This document shows, piece by piece, positions 54,840 through 64,000 of a stretch of 64,000 nt of DNA. A program made the translations under genes and the position numbers. Position 1 is the first letter of the stretch. Each line of letters starts with the position of its first letter. The notes under the pieces were generated by a model that did not search any database, was not told the origin of the DNA, and saw nothing but the letters and a program-made list of their open reading frames with translations. This stretch comes from Tuctoria greenei (lineage: Eukaryota > Streptophyta > Magnoliopsida > Poales > Poaceae), in NCBI GenBank assembly GCA_036927565.1, contig JAYESD010000002.1, forward strand, positions 74,337,735 through 74,401,734. Direction: 5' to 3'.

Positions 54840-57790
54840 GACCAAACTTATGGAAATTAGGTCTAAGTACTTCATATCCAATAAATGCTAAACAATCTAA
54901 TTAAATTGTTCAGTGATATCCTTCCACAAACTCATAAAGTGCCTAAAGATATGTATCAGTCGAAGAAATTGCTATCTGGTCTCGATATGAATATAAGAAA
55001 ATTGATGTCTGCCTAGACAACTGCATGCTTTTCTGAAAAGAGCATGACAAAGAGAACAAATGCTTAAAATGTAATAAATCGAGATATGTCGAAGTTGTTA
55101 ATGACACTGGTGATAATATGATGGCAGAAGTCGCACATAAGTAGCTTCGTTAGTTGCCTGTCACACCTCGGTTGAAGCCCTTGTTTTTTTTAAAAGAACT
55201 ACCAGACACATGAGATGGCAAAAGAAGGACGTACGTGAGAACAAAGAAGTCGTACATGATAACAAAGAAGTCTTGACGGACTCGTTCGACGGTTATGCAT
55301 GGAAGGCGATGAACCATTTTGATATAGAATTTGCTAGTGATGTGAGAAATGTTTGCATCAGGTTAGCGACAGATGGATTCTCACCATTTGTACAAATGTC
55401 ATGTCATACTCCTGTTGGCCCATCTTTGTCATTCCGTACAACCTACCATCGTCTCTTTGTATGAAGTATGAGTTCATGTTCCTCAGCCTCGTTGTACCCG
55501 GGCTGGATCATCCCAGGCCACATCTCAATGTGATGTTGAAACTGCTGATCGAAGAATTGAAAATGTTGCAGACAGGAGTCGAAGCATATGACCGTTATAA
55601 GAAGCGGAAATTCAACCTTCGAGCAGCTTATTTGTAGTCCGTCCATGATTTCTCGGCATACAATAGGTTTTCTGGATGGAGCACTCACGGTCATTTGACG
55701 TGTGCGATATGTGCTTCTAACAGTTTTCAACATACTCATGGAGGCAAGATATGCTACTTCGATTGTCATAGACGTTTGCTACCTCTGAATCACATGTTTA
55801 AGCAACAGAGGAATATCTTCAGAAAGGATAACATTGTCACTAAAGGACCACCAAAACGTCTTAACAGGTTAGAACTATCTGATATGTTGGACAAATTAGT
55901 GCCAAATGAAGATCATCCTTGATATTTTCTCATTTACAGAGAGGGTCACAATTGGACTCATATATGTGGACTATGGGAGCTACATATCTGAAGTCGTTGA
56001 TATTAATGCACAACATTGATGTCATGCATCAGGAGCGTAACATTGGTGAATATATCATAAGCACAGGCATGGATATAATGGGTAAATCGAAAGACAATAT
56101 CAAGACTAGAAATGATTTGACAGAGATTTGAAATGATCTGAAAGTGGTGGTAAGACACGTGCTTCTTTCTATCATCGACCTAAAGAAAAGAGAGAATTTA
56201 TGAAATGGCTGAAAACTTTGAAATTCCTAGATGGTTATGCAGCTAGCCTGAAACAAGCCGTGAATGTGAAGACTAAAAAGCTCAGTGGGTTGAAAAGTTA
56301 TGATTATCACATAATCATGGAAGACTCCTACATGTTACGTTTCAAGGCTATCTAGATGATGCGGTGTGGAAGGTTTTAGTTGAGCTTAGCTACTTCTATA
56401 GATAGCTCTGTGCTAAAGAAATCAAGATAGATATGACGGATAAGTTAGAGAAGGAGATACCAGTACTATTATGTAATATTGAAAATTTTCCTTCGGGTTT
56501 CTTCAATCCAATGCAACATCTGCTTATCCATCTTCCATTTGAAGCTAAAGTTGACGGTCTTGTGCAGTATATGTGGATGTATCACTTTGAAACTGTGCTG
56601 CGATATCTGAAACCAATAGTTGGCAGTAGGGCAACGGTGGAAGGGTTCATCACCGAAGCATTTACTCTTAAGCAAGTAGGATACTATTCAAGTGTCTACT
56701 CTGTAAAAGAACACAATGTAAATACTTTAGCATTGTGGTACAATGTGGATGAAGCACCCCCTTGTAGCGACCTCTCCATTTTTCAAATGAGAGACACTAC
56801 TATTGGTAGCTGCACAGCCTACAATTGTAGCGAATGAGAAAAGACGACTGCTTTACTCTACATATACGCTAATACAGATGGCATGGACAAATATTTAGAG
56901 TAAGTGTTTATCCTACATTTATGCTAATTAACATATTTTGCAACAATGTATTCTAAAAAGTGTTTTTTTGTACAACAAGTTCCACAAGTAAGATTGGACA
57001 CAGAGGCATCAACCTACGAGCAAACAAGTAGAAGCGATGCGACACGATGGAATGGAGGGCCTAATTTCCTATCTTGGTTTCGAGCTTATGTAATATTCTC
57101 TTGTATTCTTTATATTTTAACTTACAATTTATTTACGAAGTATTCTTATTACTTACAAATTTTGGACAGTGCGTGAATAGCGACGTCCATCAAGATTTGC
57201 GGCAACTATCTTATAGATTGGTGAAAGTTAGAAGATATGGTTGATATGACGTAAATGCTTTCTGATTCCGTACAATTTAATTTGAAGCTCTTTGTCCTCT
57301 CGCGACAAAATCAAATTCTGGAGTGTGGCAAGGGCAATTGACTCTCAAGTGTGTGAAATCAATTACTATGGGATCATTAAGAAAATCCTTGAATATACTC
57401 TTATCATAAATAAGGAACTTCGAGTTGGCTTCTTTGATCGTGATTGGTTTAATAACAATCATGAAACTCGACAAAACAAATTTGGCATGGTGGAAGTCAA
57501 ACACAACAAACTGCAAACGAGGTTACGATACATTTGTTCTTGCACACCAAGTGGAGTAAGAGTATTATGTACCCTATACATGCAAAAAACTTAGTGCTTG
57601 GTGGGTGGTACATAAGGTGAATCCTTGTGAGTGATTATATACTCCTGGATATGATGGTTACCATGATAGTGGAGAGATTGAAGAAGTTTACAATGAAAAA
57701 GAGTTACCAGACTCTTTTATCTTCAAGCCTAGCGTAGGACTCGATCACTTAGCTAGAGACGTTCAAGATATAGAGACATCTGATATGCAA
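54840..57790 (+). pseudogene. CACTA-2 transposase, heavily decayed
   Basis: The homology with the CACTA-1 gene begins at 54,840, beyond the Transpos_assoc domain, which is missing together with ~700 bases. The Transposase_21 core is retained (LATDGFSPF, PGLDHPRPHLNVMLKLLIEE, YDRYKKRKFNLRAAYL) with stops, and so is the segment lost in CACTA-1. DUF4218 (NPMQHLLIHLPFEAKVDGLV) and the DUF4216 exon (RVGFFDRDWFNNNHETRQNK) follow. There are more than ten stops and frameshifts. It is therefore an older copy than CACTA-1. Confidence 0.85.
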
Positions 57791-57939
57791 AAACGAAATG
57801 GGAACAGTCACAACTGAACATCGTTGTTCTGGTTTAAGGAGTAGGGCACATGATTGTGATGTTGGTGAATTTTGAAATTGATTACAAGTAACATTTTCTT
57901 TTCAAAAGTAACATGAATTTTGTATATCTTCTTTGCATA

Positions 57940-60900
57940 TTTAGCTATTATTGCTTAAAACGGGATATCATCGAACAAAGGGTAGGGGAAGAAGGCTGCG
58001 AGGGTGAGGAGGTTCTTCACAGAGGCAGTGGACCCTTTCCAAGGTACCTCGTCAGCCGGGAGCATACGCTCTTAGCTGATGAGTCACTTGCTGAAGTTTG
58101 CAGGCAGTAGTGTGGCTTCGCAATGCAAGAGGTGAATTTCACTTGTCATTGAAAAATTCTTAAAATCCACTTTCTAATTAAACTTACTTGTTAATCATTT
58201 TAATTTTATAGTCTGACTTAGAGGCTAGAGCGCCAGTTGAGCCTGGCCGCCCTTCGGGTAGCCAACCCTTGTTGATATTTCCTACGCACTACTAACAATT
58301 CATCCCTAGCAGTGGTGCCAGAAATGCTTATTGGTAGGTTTTAAATCTCAGATGAACGCCAGCAAGTGTACAGAAACTATCGATGTAGCATTTCCTCTTT
58401 TAATAGTATTCCCGAAGGGTGTCATTTATATTTTCCCAAAGAAAGGCTATATGAAAGTAAAACAATCATAAAGTGGAAAGGCTAGGTTGTCCTAGGTAGG
58501 GTCCTAGCAAGGATGGATAAAGGGTAACTGAGGTAGTGTGACACACACAAGAGCATTCTATCCTAAGGGGGTAAATGAGGTAATAGACGAACTAGGCTAA
58601 GAGTTAGGTAGATACTCCTACTATGCTTCTAGTGTACATATACATAGCCTAAGTTAGTTACTAATGATTACACTAATTATGAATTCTTATGCTAAGTAAA
58701 TTAACACATCGGGCACGGGTTTACCCCTAGCAACACTAGGCGACTCCCGCCAAGAGCCTATGGCATAGTCGTACGTGGATGATTAAAAAGGACAGATAGG
58801 GTTGTCACCACCTACTGCCTACCTCTTCAATCCGTGGGTCTACGAGACATTCAACGCTACTCTCTATCCTAGCACCATGCTAGCATATTAAGTAATTACC
58901 TTAAGATCCTAGGCACAAGTCATCCTAAGGCAATGAACTAAATCATCGTTGAACCAATGTTAATTCAGCATAAGTGATTCATATTAATACAGTCATATCA
59001 TAGCTAATTAGACCATAGTGGAGGTTTATAGTGTTTGTGATGATGTAATAAGAATGGTATAGCACAATGATAATGACTATTCCTACCACATACATGGAAT
59101 CCACAATCAAACAAGAAACACTTCATCCAAGTATAGGAACAATAGAAGACTAAAGATATCATATTTATTATGAATAAAGTCACAAATAAAAATAGGAATA
59201 TGGGAGACATATCTTTCCCATGGAAATTGGTAAGAGGCTCCTTCTACTCCTCTCCTACCTGGACTATGGACTAGAGACTCTCCTCTCTACAGCATATACT
59301 CCTCTAAACCGATGGAGAGTAGTGGATACAATGGATGAATACTCAAGTGGTGTGTGTTGAAGTGAGGAGTGAGGGGTCCAATTTATAGCTTGGAGAAGGG
59401 CCGGTTCCCTCCACCAAAAGCGCGTGAATCATTCGCCCATGACCTCTTCAAGCCGGGAGGAGCCAACACGTGGTGTTTGACCGCGTTTGGCGCCAGGACC
59501 TAGTCAGCCAACTAGGGGTGTCGGCCGACCTGGTCCTGGCTCCAAACGGTCAGTTCTTCCTCCAAGTGACTGACAGGTGGGTCCCATTTCATGATATGGG
59601 TGCAACACCGTTGGACGGCCTCGGATACTTTCGTTTGTGGGCCGTTTGATCCATGTGGTGCCATGTGGCATCGCCTAATTGGCTGGAATGATATTTTATA
59701 GGATTCGTCCCCTTGTTTCACTTCAATTATGCATAGAATCCCTGCATGCACTACTTTCCCCAAGGACAAGTGGAAATAGGTTAAACAAAAATGTGATGTG
59801 TGCAAGAAATGACAATTTCTTCACATAATTGATTATATTGACAGGTGAAATTGGTATATAACAGCCAACAACCCTCACATAGTAGCGCTCGGGTAGGCAA
59901 CCCTCGGGTAGCTAGCCCTCTGGCTCGACTGGTGACCAGACTTCTGGGTCACCAAACGTCATGCTGGAGCAGATGCAGCTAACAAGAAGGACTCACTTTG
60001 TCGATCCTCATCTGGTTCATAGAGTGAAGATCGTGATTTGAACGGTTGGAGACAGGTAATAAAATCGTAGTGTTCAATTTTGGTTTCTTTTGGTAACTTA
60101 ATGATTCAGGAAATATTATCGGGTCCTTAGTGTGTATGCACAATCCCGTTGTCACCGATGGGGTGGTTGCTACTTCGTTGGACGACTTTGCTCGTGTCTC
60201 TCACCAGGAGCATCGTTGGTGCATACCGTGTGCAAATAATTAGGTTTACCATTCAGGAGGTCGTATGTGCTGATTTTTTTGGTAAGTACGTTTAATAAAA
60301 TTTCTAAGTTTCAATTCTTAAACTCTTTTCAAATATTAATGTATAATTCTTGAATATATCCTTTCCTATAGGAAATATATCGTTTAGAGGACCCGGAGGA
60401 TCCGAGCTAGGTTCAGCACGCGAGGGACATGTTCAACCAGAACGCTCATAAGGTGGTTCAACAAGCTTTGTCAAATGCTCATACTCAAGCGATCAACGAC
60501 TTCTTGAAGCAAAACTAGCACGATGTGCAAGCATTCCGACAAGAGAGCGACACGGTGGTAAGTTGGGCGTAGTAAATATTATTTCTGATAATTTTGTTAA
60601 CAGTATTTTAATGACCTACAAATATGTGCAAGGCAACGTGAACTGGTTGAAGGGTCGACCTGATGCATACAGGGCCCTTTGTAGGTGGTGGGCTAGCGAT
60701 GAATTCATCGCTAAGTCCAACAGTGCTCAGGAATGCAAAGGGGTCGATGGGAAACACAACTAAGGCTAAGATGGCGACTTGCGTTTTGCTAAACACATGA
60801 TAGGTGTGTCTAACTTATTTTTATATATTCATAATATACTATTTGCACTAACAAGTATTGACAGAAGTGCGAGATGGGTGTAGAACCGACCCCTACTCAG

Positions 60901-61022
60901 GTCTGGAAGAAAGGTTACAAGGACCCTTGTCAACCTGAGCAGTGTAGTCAGGTCGTATTCGACCAGCTGGTAAGCTTCAAAATCATTCAAATTAATTATA
61001 ACTATCTTGATTGTTGAACTTA
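57940..61022 (+). pseudogene. CACTA-2 second gene, interrupted by a solo LTR
   Basis: Pieces match exons of the second CACTA-1 gene: 57,960-58,125 (exon 1), 58,215-58,269 and 59,876-60,055 (exon 2, with the LTR between), about 60,260-60,282 (end of exon 3), 60,373-60,556 (exon 4), 60,632-60,797 (exon 5, GRPDAYRALCRWWASDEFIA) and 60,863-60,968 (exon 6). The frame has many stops. It ends in the following intron where the Copia fragment begins. Confidence 0.78.
58270..59870 (-). repeat. Solo Athila-like LTR with 5-bp target duplication
   Basis: The 1,601-base LTR runs from TGTTGATATT to CAGCCAACA and is flanked by ACCCT on both sides (58,265-58,269 and 59,871-59,875). It matches the B and B' LTRs. 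No internal sequence is present, so the element was reduced by recombination between its LTRs. Direction is from the TATA box CTATAAATTGG on the minus strand (about 59,381-59,391). Confidence 0.93.
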
Positions 61023-61637
61023 CTGAATGTGGCCTAGAGGGGGGGTGAATAGGCGTTGAAGACGTTTCCTGCAACACTTAACCAAAATCGTCAAATACAG
61101 GAGGGCCAGACTAGTCCAGTGTAGGATACGGATTAGTTTGGTATGCTTGGTGTATCTACGAAAGGAATAACTGTTTTATGAACCTTTCTCAAACATTATC
61201 ACAGCGAAATGTAGTAAACTATCCAAACAACTTGATGAAGTAATTAGGATGAGTAATTAGCACGTGGAATACAAAATTAATACAAGTTGCAAGATTGATC
61301 AACCCTATGCCCTAGATGATGATGATTGCAAAAGTAAAGAACTACATACAACAGACAAGGATTTTTACCGAGTTTCGATCTCACAAAAGAGATATACTCC
61401 TCGTCATGGAGCTCACAAAGAGCCGGATCTCAACCAACCCTTTACCTCTTGAGGTCACCACAGAGGCCGACTTGAGTTCCACTATCACGAGAGAATCACC
61501 GAGTCAATTGCGCAACCTCACACGTTGAGGGTCCCACAAAATTACAGCGAGAAAAATGAATCAAATACACTCAATAGATGTACAATAGATGCACGAGTGT
61601 ATGAGACATTCAAACCCCAAGAGCTCAACAATGCGTA
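61023..61637 (-). mobile_element. Copia LTR fragment
   Basis: Starts TGAATGTGGCCTAGAGGGGG, the inner end of a grass SIRE-type LTR in reverse (compare 9,244, which also has a G run and GTGAAT). It is cut at 61,638 by a Gypsy LTR. A GACTAGTCC motif is at about 61,110. The ORFs in it are not genes. Confidence 0.65.
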
Positions 61638-62817
61638 TGTCGGTACCCTGCAGATCGGGTACCCATGCATACAAGGAAGACAAGACATTGGGTTCCACCT
61701 CCCAAGAGGGGAGGTATCCAGAGGCTACCACGTGTCCCGCAGCTCTGGAACTGCCTCCCTGCTAAGGGTGGCTGTGGTGCTGCCTCGTGTCCTGCAGCTT
61801 CGGACCTGCCTCTCTGCTAAGGGTGGCTCCGGTGCTGCCACGTGTTGCGTAGCTTCGGACCTTCGGTGCTACCACACGTCCTGCAGCTCTGGACCTAGCC
61901 TTCCCGCTGAGGAGAGGTTCGGTGCTACCATGCGTCCTGAGGACTCTGGACCTAGCCTCCCCGCTGAGGAGAGGTCCAGTGCTACCACGTGTCCCGCAGC
62001 TCCGGATCTGCCTCCATGCTAAGAGTGGCTCCGGTGCTTCCATGTGTCCTGCTGCTACGAACCTGCCTCCCTGCTAAGGGTGGCTTTGGTGCGGCCACGT
62101 GCTCTACAGCTCTGGACCTTCGGTGCTGCCACGCGTCCAGCTGCTCCGGACCTAGCCTTCCCGCTGAGTAGAGGTCTGGTGCTGCCACGCATCTCGAGGA
62201 CTTTGGACCTAGCCTCCCCGCCAAGGAGAGGTCCAGTGCTGTCATGCGTCGCACGGCTCCAGACCCATCAACCCCGCTGAGGAGAGGTCTGGTGCTGCCA
62301 CGCGTCTTGCGGCTCTGGAAGGCAACGTGTACACTCAAGACCGGATTAACGAGCCATGAACACAGCATTAATGTGTCATCAAGACACCTTTGTGCACCAT
62401 GAAGACCCATCAAGACTCATAAACATGTCATCTGGACACGTTAGTGCACCATCAAGATCCATTAACATGTCATCAAGGCACGTTAATGTGCTTTCATGAT
62501 TAATTAACCCAGGGCCACCTGTCGGGCTCCCGGTCATAATGTAAGCTGCCAGCCCTTCACCAATAAAAGGACTAGGCAGCCACGATATGCATCTCATACA
62601 CCGCCCATGCTCACTATGGGTTGAGTACACACAATACAACACAACCCCCCCCCCCCCCATGGATGTAGGGTATTACGCCTCCAGGCGGCCCGAACAACGT
62701 AAATCCTTTGTATTCATCTAGCTCGTAGATCGAGGAAATTCGCCCATGCCTAAATACGAACCTCCGCGAACTGCTAGTTAGCTGTACTAGGGGAAGTGTC
62801 GCAAAAACACTTTGACA
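61638..62817 (+). repeat. 5' LTR of a Gypsy element (RIRE2/Tat-like)
   Basis: From TGTCGGTACCCTG to AACACTTTGACA, about 1,180 bases, directly before a primer site. It contains GGTATTACGCC...GGCGGCCCGAAC, a block I know from grass Tat-lineage LTRs. Five bases before it are GCGTA. The other LTR is outside the window. Confidence 0.75.
61728..62325 (+). repeat. Higher-order tandem repeat, period 257 bp
   Basis: Units of about 55 bases (CCACGTGTCCCGCAGCTCTGG type) form groups of five with lengths of about 55, 55, 34, 56 and 57. The groups start at 61,728 and 61,985; a third begins at 62,242 and breaks off after about one and a half units. Confidence 0.88.
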
Positions 62818-62839
62818 TTTAGCACGCCTGGTAAGGGGC
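62818..62839 (+). other. Primer binding site, degenerate
   Basis: TTTAGCACGCCTGGTAAGGGGC resembles the TTGGCGCGCCAGGTAGGGG site (Arg-tRNA) of RIRE2-like Gypsy elements, with about four changes. Confidence 0.65.
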
Positions 62840-64000
62840 AATTTTTTGGATCGAAGAGACTCACCACGATTATGAATCATCAGTCCATCACTGACTCCTC
62901 TCGACCCTCCAGCCATGGTGGGAGCAGGCAGGATGATGCCACTTCCAGCTTCATAGCGGGCTAACCTGACGGACACATGCGGTTTTGATGGCTACTGCTG
63001 TCACCACGCGATGGATTTTTACCACCAATACAACAATGATGCTGCCAGTGGGAGGTCCAAAGTGTGCAGCCTGCTTTGCCTGGTCTTGCACCCTAAACCG
63101 GTGTCTTGTGACCCTAAGCATGTACACTTTGCCTCATAGCTACTTCCGCCACCACATGACGACTACCTGCGACCACGGCAACATTGACGGCACCAGGTAC
63201 CTGCGACGTATCCAGTCTCTTTGGTTATATTCTTGCTCGGAGTTCTATGGCGCTAAACGACCACTCCAATGAAAAGCTAATGCCAATAGAGGGTCTGAAG
63301 TGTGTTGTCTGCTTAGCCTAGTCCTGCACCCTAAGTATGCACACTCTACCTTTTTTGAGGTTGAATATTGGGGGTCCGGATTGTGCTGACAGCTTAGCCT
63401 TGTCCTGCACCCTGAGTATGCACACTCTACTTTTCCAATGTTGTGGCTGAGCACTGGGGGCCAAACGTCCCCCAAAAGACTAATGTCCATGAGAGGTCAA
63501 GAGTGTGGAGCCTGCTTAACCTGTTCTTTCACCATAAGTTTGTGTCCTGTGAGCCTAAGCCAGTGCACTCTTCCTTCCCAACACTACAGTTCAGTATGGA
63601 GACTGAAAAGGACATGCTCCTGGACAAAGCAATAACCATAATCCAGTTATTGTCATCATGTTCATATAATTATGCTTAAATATTATGCATATTGTCCTTT
63701 TTTGGCTTTGTTGCATCTTTCTGTTTGCATATAGTTGGAATTGTGCTATCCTGCTGCAGACGGGCAACCTGTAGTACCTGTGATCTATCTGGGTATTTTT
63801 GGTAGTTTTCTCATTTGGGGTTCCGCGCTCATTGAATGGCCTACTCTCCTCAATACCAATACCAACGCCAATGACAGGTCTGAAGTCGGCTAAAGACTTA
63901 GCCTGGTCCAGCATCCTAAGTACGCCACTCTACCTATTCTAGTGTTGCGTCACAGTAAGGCGGGTTCGGACAACACACTTTCCTGGGTAAGACAACAACC
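62840..64000 (+). other. 5' internal region of the Gypsy element, no gene recognised
   Basis: No gag motif or long frame is visible. The region contains five diverged copies of a block around GCTTAGCCTGGTCCTGCACC, followed by CTAAGTATGCACACTCTACC, at about 63,052, 63,285, 63,369, 63,494 and 63,869, several preceded by AATGCCAATGACAGGTCTGAAG. Confidence 0.55.

Larger units (their letters stand above)
52949..61022 (+). mobile_element. CACTA-2, degenerate relative of CACTA-1
   Basis: The left end reads CACTATAGGAAAATG followed by decayed motifs of the type TTTACGATGGC/GCCATCGTAAAT, parallel to the TTTGCGACGGC motifs of CACTA-1. Transposase and second gene follow in the same order and direction and align with CACTA-1 over long stretches, including introns. 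A solo LTR interrupts it (58,270-59,870). Homology stops at 61,022 where a Copia LTR begins, so the right end is missing or outside the window. Confidence 0.85.

Noticed and set aside
62985..63272. 95-codon ORF in the RIRE2-like leader
   Set aside because: It overlaps a non-coding repeat block and shows no gag motif.

Overview
This window is plant nuclear DNA, almost certainly from a grass and probably a panicoid cereal or relative. I find no host gene, rRNA, tRNA gene or CRISPR array. Essentially all 64 kb is nested transposable elements: Ty1-Copia and Ty3-Gypsy LTR retrotransposons, an LTR-bearing Athila/Tat-like family, and CACTA (En/Spm) DNA transposons. The assignment to grasses rests on the element families: a SIRE/Maximus Copia whose LTR starts TGAAAGCATCTAG, a Tekay chromovirus, and CACTA elements with TTTGCGACGGC subterminal repeats. 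The species cannot be named from this.

Left block (1-23,859). A SIRE/Maximus Copia element on the minus strand (1-10,652; its 3' LTR lies outside the window) carries an intact gag, a decayed pol and an intact 730-codon third ORF. It sits inside the 5' LTR of a Tekay-like Gypsy element on the plus strand (10,653-19,239). That element sits inside the LTR of an older Athila-like element, called B' here (plus strand, 19,240-23,859).

Middle block (23,860-51,959). A second Athila-like element, B (minus strand, 23,860-31,601 and 50,550-51,666), is inserted in the 3' LTR of B'. It keeps gag, protease and an Athila-type ORF but has lost RT, RNase H and integrase. Its right LTR is split by a related element, A (plus strand, 31,602-50,549), which has gag, protease, RT, RNase H, integrase and a different coiled-coil third ORF. 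Element A is itself interrupted by a 9.2-kb CACTA element (CACTA-1, 39,428-48,629) with exact termini and a 3-bp target duplication. CACTA-1 carries a decayed En/Spm transposase gene and a ten-exon second gene. The right LTR of B also has internal B sequence on its far side (51,667-51,959), so two B elements share one LTR.

Right block (51,960-64,000). This holds one end of a third CACTA element, then a degenerate relative of CACTA-1 (CACTA-2, 52,949-61,022) containing a solo Athila-like LTR with a perfect 5-bp duplication (ACCCT). A Copia LTR fragment follows, then a Gypsy LTR of the type primed by an Arg-tRNA-like site, which carries a 257-bp higher-order repeat.

The most interesting signals are non-coding. 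(1) A ~190-nt foldback directly 5' of the CACTA-1 transposase has arm differences that are almost all G-U wobbles when read as plus-strand RNA. A perfect 35-bp palindrome stands before it and has compensatory changes in CACTA-2. (2) A hairpin in the 3' non-coding region of all three Athila-like elements keeps its pairing while the inner stem sequence changes. (3) In the Copia element, the same near-palindromic repeat array occurs in the LTR upstream of its TATA box and again upstream of the third ORF, suggesting that this ORF has its own promoter. (4) Unrelated LTR elements here all carry clustered CGG...CCG palindromes in the LTR. All boundaries and alignments were read by eye.
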